NCBI RefSeq assembly: GCF_036226665.1
Contig: NZ_CP109007.1
Location: 7,130,001 to 7,194,000 of the forward strand
Direction of reading: 5' to 3'
DNA from: Streptomyces sp. NBC_00691
GTDB lineage: Bacteria > Actinomycetota > Actinomycetes > Streptomycetales > Streptomycetaceae
Length of the DNA stretch: 64,000 bases
The notes under the pieces: model-generated
Database searches by the model: none
Told to the model about the DNA's origin: nothing
Seen by the model: only the letters and a program-made list of their open reading frames with translations
Shown: piece after piece, positions 14,942 through 23,667 of the stretch
How positions within the stretch are numbered: position 1 is the stretch's first letter
Layout: each line of letters starts with the position of its first letter
Program-made: the position numbers and the translations under genes

Positions 14942-16378
14942 ATGACGACGACGACCTATCTGGAGCTGTCGCAGGACGACGGCGCCGCCCACAAGTTCTA
15001 CGAAGTGACCGTCGAGGACCTCGCGGTGTCGGTCCGTTACGGCCGGATCGGGACGGCGGGCCAGACGCAGAGCTCCACCTTCCCCACGGCGGCGAAGGCG
15101 CAGGCGGCCGCGGCGAAGAAGATAGGGGAGAAGGTCCGCAAGGGGTACGCCCCGGCGGTCCGGGGACAGCGGGCGGCCCGCGCCGTGACGCGTCGCGCGG
15201 TGACCTCCGCGCCCTCCACCGCGCGCGCCGTCGCCCCCGTCCTGTGGCGCTTCCGGACCGGGTCGGCCGCCTTCGGCATCCACGTCGACGAGGAGCGCTG
15301 CTGGGTCGGCAACCAGGCGGGGGACGTCTTCACGCTCGACCGCTCCGGCGAGGTGCAGGCCCGGTTCAGCCTGCCCGACGGCGTGAAGTGCCTGGTCGCC
15401 GACGACTTCTGGATCTACGCCGGCTGTGACGACGGCAAGGTGTACGACCTGTCGTCGAAGCTGCCCTTCGCGGCGTACGACATCGCCACCGACGTCGACA
15501 TCTTCTGGCTCGACATCCACGAGGGCGTCCTGCACGTCGCCGACCGCTCGGGCCGGCTCACCGTCATCGACCACGAGGACGAGCACCAGTGGGCGCGCGG
15601 CGGCCAGGGCGAGCACGCCTGGATGGTCCGCGCCGACGGGGACGCCGTCTACTACGGGGACACGCGGGGCGTCGCCGCCCACGCACCGGACGGTGGCGGC
15701 GAGCTGTGGCACACCGCCACCGAGGGCGGGGTGCTCTTCGGCTGGCAGGAGGACACCGCGGTCTACGCGGGCACGGCCCGCAAGAAGGTCCAGCGGCTCG
15801 CGAAGAAGGACGGGCGCGTCGAGGCGGTCTACAGCTGTGACAGCCCGGTGTACTCCTGTGCCACCTCGCCCGGCGGCCGGTTCGTCTTCGCGGCCGACTC
15901 GTCCTCCTCCGTGTACTGCTTCGCGGAGGACGGCACCCGGCTGTGGAAGCTCGGTACGGGAGGGGGATCCGCGCTCTCCATGCAGTACCGCGACGAGCGC
16001 CTCTACCTGGTGACCACCGACGGTTCGCTGGTGTGCGTGGACGCGAGCGAGGCGGCGATCCAGGCCGCCCAGGGCGGTACGGTGCCGGTCGCGCGGGACG
16101 TCAAGCTCGCCGCGGCCATGCCGGTGTACGAGCCGGCGACGACCGTCACCGCCGTCACCACCGTCAGCGTCGCCCCGGCCGGCTCGGTGGTCGTGGAGTG
16201 TGTGAACGAGTCGGGCAGGACACGGGTCCGGGTCCTCACCGACGGCTACGACTCCGCGTGGAACGTGCAGTTCCCGCGCGCGATCCGGGAGCCCGGCGCC
16301 CGGTACGTGGTCGATGCCCTGCACGCCGCCGCCGGAGGCTTCTACCGGGTCCGCGGTGACATCCGGCGGCTGCAATGA
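14942..16378 (+). CDS. WGR-domain protein fused to a PQQ-like beta-propeller
   Basis: In this 478-residue protein residues 1-70 are a WGR domain (YEVTVEDLAVSVRYGRIGTAGQ), as in PARP-type and MolR-like proteins, where it contacts nucleic acid. An Ala-rich linker follows, then a propeller with repeated blades: CWVGNQAGDVFTLDRSGEV, IYAGCDDGKVYDLSS, LHVADRSGRLTVIDHEDEHQ, VYYGDTRGVAAHAPDG and VFAADSSSSVYCFAEDG. No catalytic motif is seen. A TACCGT box ends 7 nt before the ATG and no ribosome site is visible, so the mRNA is probably leaderless. It overlaps the next gene by ATGA. The role is unknown; sensing or scaffolding is a guess. Confidence 0.8.
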   Translation: MTTTTYLELSQDDGAAHKFYEVTVEDLAVSVRYGRIGTAGQTQSSTFPTAAKAQAAAAKKIGEKVRKGYAPAVRGQRAARAVTRRAVTSAPSTARAVAPVLWRFRTGSAAFGIHVDEERCWVGNQAGDVFTLDRSGEVQARFSLPDGVKCLVADDFWIYAGCDDGKVYDLSSKLPFAAYDIATDVDIFWLDIHEGVLHVADRSGRLTVIDHEDEHQWARGGQGEHAWMVRADGDAVYYGDTRGVAAHAPDGGGELWHTATEGGVLFGWQEDTAVYAGTARKKVQRLAKKDGRVEAVYSCDSPVYSCATSPGGRFVFAADSSSSVYCFAEDGTRLWKLGTGGGSALSMQYRDERLYLVTTDGSLVCVDASEAAIQAAQGGTVPVARDVKLAAAMPVYEPATTVTAVTTVSVAPAGSVVVECVNESGRTRVRVLTDGYDSAWNVQFPRAIREPGARYVVDALHAAAGGFYRVRGDIRRLQ

Positions 16379-16857
16379 CGGCGGGCCACGGGGGCGGCGG
16401 CACGTTCGAGGCGGCCACGGGGGACGGGCCGCCGCTGCCTCCGGCGGACGCCGAGCAGCGGTCGAGGGAGGTCCGGGCCGCCCTCGACGGGCTGCTCCAG
16501 ATCAGACGGCTGACCCACCGCCGGGACGGCGGTGACCCGAAGTCCGTCCCGGCGGACTGGGAGCGCCGGCAGCCGGTCCGCGCGGTGGCCCTCGCCCTGG
16601 AGTCGGGGGGTCTCGCGCCCTCGTCCCTGGACGCCTCCGGGGCGAGGATCACCACGGGCTACCGCGTCCGGCCGGGGGACCGGCCGGGCACGGCCGTGGT
16701 CGAGTGGCTGGGCCCGACGGGCTCGGGAGCCGCTCAGGAGGAGGTCGGGACCCTCGGCGCGTGTCTGTCCGCCCTGACCCGGCTCGGCTGGGAGGCCCTG
16801 CTGTACAAGGGGCCGCGCGGGCGCCGCTTCCTGGAGGTGGAGCCGATGGCGGGCTGA
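16375..16857 (+). CDS. Hypothetical protein coupled to the WGR-propeller gene
   Basis: This 160-residue protein was not recognised. It starts inside the stop codon of the WGR-propeller gene (ATGA), so the two are translationally coupled and probably work together. It is hydrophilic and has no signal peptide or membrane helix. It contains a helical region (AEQRSREVRAALDGLLQIRRL) and a mixed C-terminal part ending LGWEALLYKGPRGRRFLEVE. Confidence 0.7.
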   Translation: MTAGHGGGGTFEAATGDGPPLPPADAEQRSREVRAALDGLLQIRRLTHRRDGGDPKSVPADWERRQPVRAVALALESGGLAPSSLDASGARITTGYRVRPGDRPGTAVVEWLGPTGSGAAQEEVGTLGACLSALTRLGWEALLYKGPRGRRFLEVEPMAG

Positions 16858-16891
16858 ACCCGGCACGGAGCGGCCGGCTCCGGTGGAGGGC

Positions 16892-17314
16892 TCAGGCGAT
16901 CGAGGCCGAGACGATCGCCGAGACCGCGATGTTGCAGGAGGCGGTCACCCAGACCGCCGGGTGCGGCTCGGGGTCGACCAGGGTGGCACCGAGCCTGCCC
17001 GGCGTGACCAGGTCCACGACCAGGAACGCCACGGCCATCATGACCAGGCCGAGCAGGCCGAACGCGGCCGTGGACACGAGGCCCTTGCCGAAGTTGTCGT
17101 ACGTCGTCCAGATCGAGGTGAAGACGATGCCGCCGATGCCCAGGAGCGCCGAGCTCAGCAGCACCGAGGCGTTGCGGTTGCGGTCCTCCCAGATCTGCCG
17201 GCGGAGCTTCCCGGGCGTCAGCAGATCCACGAGGACGATGCCGAGGATCAGCAGGACCACGCCGAGGGCGCCGTAGGCGCCGGCCCGGCCGAGGCCGTTG
17301 ACGATGTCGCTCAT
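16892..17314 (-). CDS. DUF350 membrane protein
   Basis: The 140-residue protein has four predicted membrane helices: GALGVVLLILGIVLVDLL, SSALLGIGGIVFTSIW, GLLGLVMMAVAFLVVDLV and ITASCNIAVSAIVSASIA-like (read as VTASCNIAVSAIVS). The repeated VDL[LV]TPG motif after helices 1 and 3 shows the internal duplication typical of DUF350. The function of the family is unknown. The ATG is at 17314. Confidence 0.8.
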   Translation of the reverse strand: MSDIVNGLGRAGAYGALGVVLLILGIVLVDLLTPGKLRRQIWEDRNRNASVLLSSALLGIGGIVFTSIWTTYDNFGKGLVSTAAFGLLGLVMMAVAFLVVDLVTPGRLGATLVDPEPHPAVWVTASCNIAVSAIVSASIA

Positions 17315-17397
17315 GGGGTGCCGGTCTCCGGGAAATCGCGATCACGGGGGATCGGTGGTCAAGGACCGGCAAAATGTAGCGCACGCGTCAACAGCAC

Positions 17398-17430
17398 GCG
17401 CCGCCCGCCCGGGAATCGGGCGGACGGCGC
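17398..17430. terminator. Hairpin downstream of the HdeD-like gene
   Basis: The stem GCGCCGCCCGCCCG pairs with CGGGCGGACGGCGC (13 of 14 positions) around a 5-nt loop. It lies 40 bp past the stop of the minus-strand HdeD gene. Confidence 0.6.
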
Positions 17431-17470
17431 GGGGCGGGCGGGCGATCGGGCGGGGGAGACGGATGCGCCG

Positions 17471-18073
17471 TCAGACCCCCGGCGGCAGGTCCTTGGCGCG
17501 GGAACGCACCTGGAACGCCGTGACGATCTCGACCGCGCCGACGGCGAGCAGCCAGATGCCGCCCAGGACCATCAGCACCGCGGCCGATTCCAGCGGGGAG
17601 ACGATGAGGACCACGCCGGCGAGCGCGTTGACGACGCCGAGGAAGATGTGCCAGCCGCGCGCCGGCATCGCGGCGTCGGAGGCCGCCGCGATCGTCTCGG
17701 TGATGCCGCGGAAGAGCCAGCCGATCCCGATCCAGAGCGCGAGCAGCAGGATCGACTGCGTCGCGCCCCGGAAGCACAGCAGGCCGAGCAGGATCGAGAG
17801 GGCGCCGCTGATGAACGCCATGACACGGTGCGCGGTCGTGGTGTGCGTGCCGAAGGCGGCGATCAGCTGCATCACACCGCTGAACAGCAGGAAGAGACCG
17901 AAGAGCAGGCCGGCCACGAACAGCGAGGCGTCCGGCCAGGCCAGCACGATGACGCCGAGGATCAGGGACGCGATGCCGGCGAAGAGCAGCGCCTGCCAGG
18001 CGGCGCCCGCGAGCGCGCTCAGCGGGCCGGGCGGTATGTCCTGGTGCCTCGGGCCGTCTTGAGTGTGTGTCAT
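17471..18073 (-). CDS. HdeD family (DUF308) membrane protein
   Basis: The 200-residue protein has six hydrophobic helices in three pairs: LLFAGIASLILGVIVLAWP, VAGLLFGLFLLFSGVMQLI, VMAFISGALSILLGLLCF, LLALWIGIGWLFRGI, IFLGVVNALAGVVLIVSP and MVLGGIWLLAVGAVEIV. This is the DUF308 arrangement. HdeD is linked to acid resistance in enteric bacteria; in actinobacteria the role is not known. ATG 18073 (MTHTQDG) was chosen because the longer upstream reading is basic low-complexity and overlaps the neighbouring gene. Confidence 0.82.
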   Translation of the reverse strand: MTHTQDGPRHQDIPPGPLSALAGAAWQALLFAGIASLILGVIVLAWPDASLFVAGLLFGLFLLFSGVMQLIAAFGTHTTTAHRVMAFISGALSILLGLLCFRGATQSILLLALWIGIGWLFRGITETIAAASDAAMPARGWHIFLGVVNALAGVVLIVSPLESAAVLMVLGGIWLLAVGAVEIVTAFQVRSRAKDLPPGV

Positions 18074-18119
18074 GGACGGTTCCCGTCCTTCCTTGGAGGG
18101 GGTGGGCGGAGCCCGCGGG

Positions 18120-19496
18120 TCAGAGCGGAGTGGCGTAGGTGCTGAGGAAGAGCGCCTCGGCCAGCGCCATGTGCTCGATCTCCGAGGGGTCCACGCTCTC
18201 GTTGGGCGCGTGGATGAGACAGCCGGGTTCCTCGACACCGATCAGGGCGATCTCGGCGGCGGGGAAGTGGGCGGCGAGCACGTTGCAGAGCGGGATCGAC
18301 CCGCCCTGCCCCGACTGCACCATCTCCTTCCCGTACGCCTCGCGGAGCGCCGTCGCCAGGGCGCGGTACGCGGGGCCGTCGGTCCTCGCCCGGAACGGCT
18401 GACCGCCGCTCTCCGGCTCCACCTCCACCCGGGCGCCCCAGGGGGCGGCCGAGGTCAGATGGGCGGCGAGGGCACGCTGGGCGTCGTCGGCGTCGACCCC
18501 CGGCGGGATCCGCAGGCTCACCCGGGCGCTGACCTTCGCCTGTACGGCCGCCGAGGAACCGACCACCGGCGGGCAGTCGATGCCGAGCACGGTGACGGCG
18601 GGCCGCGCCCAGAGTTCGTCGGCGACCGACCCCGTACCGACGAGGGAGACGCCGTCGAGGACGCCGACGTCGGCGCGGAACTGTTCGGCCGGGTAGTCCA
18701 CCCCGTCCCAGGCGCCGTCGGCGGGCAGCCCCTCGACCACGGTGTTGCCGTGTTCGTCGCGGAGGCTGTCGAGGATCCGGATCAGCGCCGCCAGCGCGTC
18801 GGGGGCGGGTCCACCGAACATGCCGGAGTGCATCGCGCCCTTGAGGGTGGAGACGGTCACGACGACGTTGGCGAGCCCGCGCAGCGAGGTGGTCGTGGTG
18901 GGCAGGCCCAGGGCGAAGTTGCCGGTGTCGCAGATCAACAGGGTGTCGGCGGCGAAGAGGTCGGGCCGCAGGGGGACGAGCTGCTCCAGGCCTCCGGTGC
19001 CCTGCTCCTCCGAACCCTCCGCCACGAACTTGATGTTCACGGGGAAGCCCCGTCCGTCCGGCCCGCCGAGCGCACGGAGGGCCGTGAGGTGCATGGCGAT
19101 GTTGCCCTTGCAGTCGGCCGAACCGCGGCCGTACCAGCGCCCGTCGCGCTCGGTGAGCTCGAACGGCGGTGTCTCCCAGGCCGCGTCGTCCAGTGGCGGC
19201 TGTACGTCGTAGTGGCAGTACAGGAGCACGGTGGGCGCCCCCTCGGGGCCCGGCGCGTGCCCCACGACCGCGTCCGTGCCGTCGGGGGTCGTCACCCGCC
19301 GCATGTCCTTGAGCCCCGCCTCGGTGAAGGCCCGTACGAGGAAGTCGGCGGTCCTCGCGCACTCCTCCGGCGGGAACTGGCGGGGGTCGGCGACCGAGCG
19401 CATCGCCACGAGCTCGGTCAGGTCCTCCTTCGCCCGGGGCATCAGCGCCCGGACCTTCTGCCGAAGGGCTGCGGTCCCGGTGGACTCGGCGGTCAT
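18120..19496 (-). CDS. M20 family dipeptidase / peptidase
   Basis: The 458-residue metallopeptidase has its zinc-binding residues in recognisable places: the His in LLYCHYDVQPP, the bridging Asp in GRGSADCKGN, catalytic and metal Glu in VAEGSEEQGTGG, Asp in LLICDTGNFALG and His in GCLIHAPNESVD. The dimerisation (lid) domain lies at about residues 195-345. M20 enzymes of this group (CPG2/CNDP-like) cleave dipeptides or acylated amino acids in the cytosol. ATG 19496 (MTAESTG) was chosen; the frame stays open far upstream but codes for low-complexity sequence. Confidence 0.92.
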   Translation of the reverse strand: MTAESTGTAALRQKVRALMPRAKEDLTELVAMRSVADPRQFPPEECARTADFLVRAFTEAGLKDMRRVTTPDGTDAVVGHAPGPEGAPTVLLYCHYDVQPPLDDAAWETPPFELTERDGRWYGRGSADCKGNIAMHLTALRALGGPDGRGFPVNIKFVAEGSEEQGTGGLEQLVPLRPDLFAADTLLICDTGNFALGLPTTTTSLRGLANVVVTVSTLKGAMHSGMFGGPAPDALAALIRILDSLRDEHGNTVVEGLPADGAWDGVDYPAEQFRADVGVLDGVSLVGTGSVADELWARPAVTVLGIDCPPVVGSSAAVQAKVSARVSLRIPPGVDADDAQRALAAHLTSAAPWGARVEVEPESGGQPFRARTDGPAYRALATALREAYGKEMVQSGQGGSIPLCNVLAAHFPAAEIALIGVEEPGCLIHAPNESVDPSEIEHMALAEALFLSTYATPL

Positions 19497-19710
19497 GCGT
19501 ACCCACTTCCCTCGGGCCGTGGCGGGGCGCGGCTCGCGGGCCCGGGACGGCGACGGCCCTCTCACCCAAGCATTCGTGAACAAACGTCGCAAAACATGAC
19601 TCTTACGGAGCATTGACCCCCGGCCCCGGGCGGCGGAGGCCGGGCAGGGCGACGACAGTGGAACGGGACAAGAGTCCGCCCCTTCCCTCCTCCCGCACCT
19701 GGAGAACCCC

Positions 19711-20259
19711 ATGGGCCACCCCAACCGACGCGACCTCGGGCTCCTCGTGCTGCGGGTCGGCACCGGAGCCGTCCTCGCCGCACACGGCACCCAGAAGCTC
19801 TTCGGCTGGTTCGGCGGCGGCGGTATCGAGGGCACCACCAAGGGCATGGAGGCCATGGGCTTCCACCCGGGCCGGGAGAGCGCCATCGCCGCCGGTCTCG
19901 GCGAGGCGGGCGGCGGCGCCCTGCTCGCCCTCGGCCTCGCCACCCCGGCCGCCGGCGCCGCGGCCGCCGGAGCCATGACCGGCGCCGTCGCCGTCCACGC
20001 CCCGGCCGGCTTCTTCGCCCAGAGCGGCGGCTACGAGTACCCGGCCTTCCTCGGCTTCGTCGCCGCCGCGATCGGGGTCACCGGCGCCGGCCGGTACTCC
20101 CTCGACCACGCCACGGGCCATGTCCTCGACCGTCCCTGGGTGGTGATCACCGCCTTCCTCGGCACCGCGATCGCCGCCGCGGCCGTGGTCAACCGACGGG
20201 CCGGTGATCAGGCCGCAGCCGAGGCCGCGGAGGCGGAGGCGGAGGCGGAATCCGCGTGA
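19711..20259 (+). CDS. DoxX family membrane protein
   Basis: The 182-residue protein opens with the DoxX signature LLVLRVGTGAVLAAHGTQKLFGWFGG. It has further helices around AIAAGLGEAGGGALLALGLA, GAVAVHAPAGFF and PAFLGFVAAAIGVTGAG. The last helix (VITAFLGTAIAAAAVV) is followed by an Ala/Glu-rich tail. DoxX proteins are small quinone- or thiol-related membrane proteins whose exact role varies. GGAG precedes the ATG by 6 nt. Encoded divergently from the peptidase. Confidence 0.85.
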   Translation: MGHPNRRDLGLLVLRVGTGAVLAAHGTQKLFGWFGGGGIEGTTKGMEAMGFHPGRESAIAAGLGEAGGGALLALGLATPAAGAAAAGAMTGAVAVHAPAGFFAQSGGYEYPAFLGFVAAAIGVTGAGRYSLDHATGHVLDRPWVVITAFLGTAIAAAAVVNRRAGDQAAAEAAEAEAEAESA

Positions 20260-20341
20260 CCCCGGCCGAGGACGGGGGTCCCCACGCGCCCGCCGCGCGG
20301 GAGGGTTAGGCTCGCCGCAGAGGAAGGGACGGTCGCCGCGC

Positions 20342-21292
20342 ATGAAGATCGATCTGACGGACACCAACTCCAGCAAGATCAACAAGGCGATCCTGGAAGG
20401 CCGCAGGGCCGTCGGCACTCCTGCCGCCGGCGTCGTGCTCACCCTTGTCGTCGTCACCGACGAGGAGAACGCCTACGACGCGGTCAAGGCCGCCAACGAC
20501 GCCTCCCGGGAACACCCCTCCCGCATCCTGGTGGTCATCAAGCGCCATGCCCGCTCGCCCCGAGGGCGCCACGAGACCCGGCTCGACGCCGAGGTCCGGC
20601 TCGGCACCGACGCGGGTTCGGGCGAGACGGTGCTGCTCCGGCTCCACGGCGAACTCGGCGACCGCGCCGACTCGGTGGTCCTGCCGCTGCTCCTGCCGGA
20701 CGCGCCCGTCGTCGTCTGGTGGCCCGTCGACGCCCCCGAGGTGCCGTCCCTCGACCCCCTGGGCTCGCTCGCCCAGCGGCGCATCACGGACATGTACGCG
20801 GTCGAGGACCCCCTCGCCGCCCTGGAGAAGCGGGCCGCCTCGTACGCCCCCGGCGACACCGACCTCGCCTGGACCCGGCTCACGCCGTGGCGCTCTATGC
20901 TGGCCGCCGCGCTCGACCAGGCCCCGCTGACCGTGACCTCGGCCGCCGTCGAGAGCGAGGCGGAGAACCCGAGCGCCGAACTCCTGGCCCGCTGGTTCGA
21001 GGTACGGCTCGGCGTTCCCGTCGACCGGGTCGTCACCGACGGACCTGTCGTCACAGCCGTCCGCATGGGCACCGCGGACGGCGAGATCCGCATCGACCGG
21101 CCCGAGGGGCCGGTGGCGCGGCTCTCCATCCCCGGTCAGCCCAGCCGCGTCCTCGCCCTCAAGGTCCGGACGACGGCCGAACTGATCGCCGAGGAACTGC
21201 GCCGCCTCGACCCGGACGAGGCGTACGCGATGGCCCTGCGCGGCCACGGCGCGGCTGCGAGGCCGAAGGACGGGTCCCGGGCCCGCGCCTGA
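20342..21292 (+). CDS. opcA: OpcA, glucose-6-phosphate dehydrogenase assembly protein (stand-alone paralog)
   Basis: This 316-residue protein is full length for OpcA. It starts MKIDLTDTNSSKINKAI and contains PSRILVVIKR, VVLPLLLPDAPVVVWWPVD, RRITDMYA and DLAWTRLTPWRSMLAAALDQ, the conserved OpcA core. OpcA is needed for assembly or activation of glucose-6-phosphate dehydrogenase. In Streptomyces it normally sits between zwf and pgl. Here neither gene is adjacent, so this is probably a second copy. GAGGA lies about 12 nt upstream of the ATG, after a TTAGGCT box. Confidence 0.9.
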   Translation: MKIDLTDTNSSKINKAILEGRRAVGTPAAGVVLTLVVVTDEENAYDAVKAANDASREHPSRILVVIKRHARSPRGRHETRLDAEVRLGTDAGSGETVLLRLHGELGDRADSVVLPLLLPDAPVVVWWPVDAPEVPSLDPLGSLAQRRITDMYAVEDPLAALEKRAASYAPGDTDLAWTRLTPWRSMLAAALDQAPLTVTSAAVESEAENPSAELLARWFEVRLGVPVDRVVTDGPVVTAVRMGTADGEIRIDRPEGPVARLSIPGQPSRVLALKVRTTAELIAEELRRLDPDEAYAMALRGHGAAARPKDGSRARA

Positions 21293-21398
21293 CAGGGACG
21301 CGCGCCCGGTCCCACGGGGGAGGCGCCCCACCTGAGCCGACGCCCGGCTCCGGTCCCTGCCCGGGCCTCGCTTCCGGCCCTCGCGCCCGCCCCTGACC

Positions 21399-22166
21399 TC
21401 AGGGTTTCTCGAACACCATGACGAAGTCGGCCATCTCCCGTACGCGGGGCACGTCGGGGTCCGGGAGCGCGAGGAGGCGCTCCCGGGTCTCCGCCACCAG
21501 ACGGGTGGCGCCGTCGCCCGTGACCGACCAGGCGCCGGTGAACAGGCCGCCCGACAGGGAGCGGGCCATCGCGCGGGGCGACACCCGGAAGGCCGTGGGG
21601 CGTTCGGAGGCCGCGCCCCGGTAGACGAGTCCCCGCGCCTCGGCGATCGGCGCGAGGGTCCGCGGCCCGTCCTGACGGGTCCGGAGCGGGTCGAGCCGGT
21701 CCTCCAGCTCGCCCACCACGACCCCGATGTCGTCCGCGGGACGGGTGCCCCCGGCGGGGATCACCAGATAGCGGCCGCCCGGGCGGAGGACCCGGGCGAC
21801 CTCGTCGAAGACCATGCCGTGGTCGGGGCCGGTGTGCAGCAGCCAGGTGGACACCGCCTGGCTCACCGAGCCGGTCCGTACCGGAAGGCGGCAGGCGTCC
21901 GCCACCGCCACCCGCGGCCCGAGCCGCTCCAGGGCCCGGGCGAGCATCCCGGTCGACAGGTCGAGGCCGTACACCACATGGCCGCGCGCGGTCAGTTCGG
22001 CCGCCACTATCCCCGTGCCCACGCCGATGTCGAGCACCGGGAGGCCGGGGTCGAGCAGCGGCGCGAGCTGCTCGGCGAAGCCGGCGGCCCGGGCCGTACC
22101 ACCGCGCGAGGCGTCGTAGCCGGGGGCGATCGCGTCGAACTCCGCCGTGCCGGAGGCCGAAGTCAT
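21399..22166 (-). CDS. SAM-dependent class I methyltransferase
   Basis: The 255-residue protein has a standard Rossmann methyltransferase core: motif I VLDIGVGTGIVAAEL (residues about 43-57), acidic loop VYGLDLSTGMLARA, motif II/III DACRLPVRTGSV and EVARVLRPGGRYLVI. The family covers ubiE/COQ5-like C- and O-methyltransferases, and the substrate cannot be read from sequence. It starts 36 bp behind the P450 stop on the same strand, so the two are an operon. Position beside a predicted P450-RiPP locus makes a tailoring role conceivable but unproven. Confidence 0.88.
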   Translation of the reverse strand: MTSASGTAEFDAIAPGYDASRGGTARAAGFAEQLAPLLDPGLPVLDIGVGTGIVAAELTARGHVVYGLDLSTGMLARALERLGPRVAVADACRLPVRTGSVSQAVSTWLLHTGPDHGMVFDEVARVLRPGGRYLVIPAGGTRPADDIGVVVGELEDRLDPLRTRQDGPRTLAPIAEARGLVYRGAASERPTAFRVSPRAMARSLSGGLFTGAWSVTGDGATRLVAETRERLLALPDPDVPRVREMADFVMVFEKP

Positions 22167-22202
22167 CCGTCTGTCTCCGTTCGTCTCTACCGTCCTCGGG
22201 GG

Positions 22203-23429
22203 TCAGGCCTCGGGGGTGAAGGCCACGGGCAGGGTCGCCATGCCGCGCAGGATGCCCTCGCGCCGGCTCAGATCCGTGTCCGGGTCGGCGAGCCGCAGGT
22301 CGGGGAAGCGGCGGAGCAGCGTGCCGATGGCGATGCGCGCCTCCGCGCGGGCCAGCGGCGCTCCCAGGCAGAAATGCACACCATGGCCGAAAGCGAGCTG
22401 TTGCGGCACCTCGCGGCGTGCCACGTCGAGGATGTCGGCACGGTCGTGGCGTGCCGGGTCGCGGTTGGCCGCGGCGAGCCCGATGATGATCATCTCGCCC
22501 GGCGGGACGGTGACCCCGCCGATCTCGTACGCGTCGGTGGTGAAGCGCGCGACCCCACGGCTCACCGGACCCTCGTAGCGCAGGAGTTCCTCGATCGCGC
22601 CCGGCAGCAGCGAGGGGTCGTCGCGGAGCGCGGCGAACTGGTCCGGGTGGCGCAGCAGGGCGTGGACGCCGTTGGCGATGAGGCTCGCCGTCGTCTCGTG
22701 TCCGGCGAGGGTGAGCAGAATCGTCATGGCCGTCAGCTCGCGGTCGCTGATCCGCTCCTCCGCCTGTGCGGCGCACAGCGCGCTCAGCAGGTCGTCCTTC
22801 GGATCCTGCTTCCGCCGCGCGATCAACGGCTCGAAGAACTCCGTGAGTTCGGCGCGCGCCTGGGCCCCCTTGGCGAGTCGCTCCGGGGTGTTGGGCGGCA
22901 TGATCAGGCCGACCGCGAGACGGGCGAAGTCGGGCTGCCCCTCGGCCGGGATGCCGATGAGTTCGCTGAGGACGGCCATGGGCAGCGGCAGCGCGAACTC
23001 GGAGACCAGATCGGCGGTCCCGCGTGCCGCGAAGGCGTCGAGGAAGGTGTCGGTGTGTGCCTGGACGCGGGGCGCGAGCTGCTCGACCCGGCGCGCGGTG
23101 AAGGCCTTCGAGACGAGGTTGCGCAGCCGGGTGTGGTCCTCGCCGTCGGCGACGAGCATGCTGGCCATCAGGACGTTGGTGCGCTCCTGGTGGGCCATCT
23201 CCTCCTCCAGTCCGTCGACCCCGACGGGACTGCTGCTGAGTCGCGGGTCGGTGAGCGCGGCGACGGCCTCGTCGTATCCGGTGACCATCCAGACTTCAAG
23301 GGTGGGATTCAGCCGTACCCGCTGAACGACGCCGTGCTCGCGGATGCGCTCGAAGAGCGGGTAGGGGTTGGGCTGCTGGGCGACGTTCACCGGGACATCA
23401 TGAACGATTGTCTGTTCTTGACCGGTCAT
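22203..23429 (-). CDS. Cytochrome P450 (CYP107-like)
   Basis: The 408-residue P450 has all hallmarks: I-helix LLTLAGHETTASLIANG with the acid/Thr pair, K-helix EELLRYEGP (ExxR) and haem loop LAFGHGVHFCLGAPLARAE with the Cys thiolate. The general type is the soluble actinobacterial CYP107/CYP105 group, which hydroxylates or cross-links secondary metabolites and needs separate ferredoxin and reductase. The ATG at 23429 has GGGGAG upstream. It heads an operon with the methyltransferase and diverges from the second P450 across 238 bp. Confidence 0.93.
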   Translation of the reverse strand: MTGQEQTIVHDVPVNVAQQPNPYPLFERIREHGVVQRVRLNPTLEVWMVTGYDEAVAALTDPRLSSSPVGVDGLEEEMAHQERTNVLMASMLVADGEDHTRLRNLVSKAFTARRVEQLAPRVQAHTDTFLDAFAARGTADLVSEFALPLPMAVLSELIGIPAEGQPDFARLAVGLIMPPNTPERLAKGAQARAELTEFFEPLIARRKQDPKDDLLSALCAAQAEERISDRELTAMTILLTLAGHETTASLIANGVHALLRHPDQFAALRDDPSLLPGAIEELLRYEGPVSRGVARFTTDAYEIGGVTVPPGEMIIIGLAAANRDPARHDRADILDVARREVPQQLAFGHGVHFCLGAPLARAEARIAIGTLLRRFPDLRLADPDTDLSRREGILRGMATLPVAFTPEA

Positions 23430-23667
23430 CTTCCGTAACTCCCCGCCTATTTGTGAAAGATCTCTGGCAAGTAGTCATACCAGCCACCCCAGTTGCGTGG
23501 TAGCGTCACCGGCGCTCGGCTCGGATTGATGTTCGGAGAACGACCGGCCAACCGCCGGTTCCTGAATCAGCGAGGCGTTCCACCCACCGGTGACCGGCGC
23601 CTCGTACCGCTCGACTCGGTAGCAGCCAAGGCCTCAACCAGGCCCTATGCGCAGGGGGAGACGTTTC

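Noticed and set aside
18120..19976. 618-residue version of the M20 peptidase
   Set aside because: The first 160 residues would cross the promoter and the DoxX gene and show no similarity to peptidases. ATG 19496 gives the usual length.
22167..22202. Search for a second tiny precursor ORF beside the other P450
   Set aside because: The 36-bp gap to the methyltransferase and the 238-bp divergent region contain no M-x-[YW]-x-H frame with a ribosome site on either strand that I could find.
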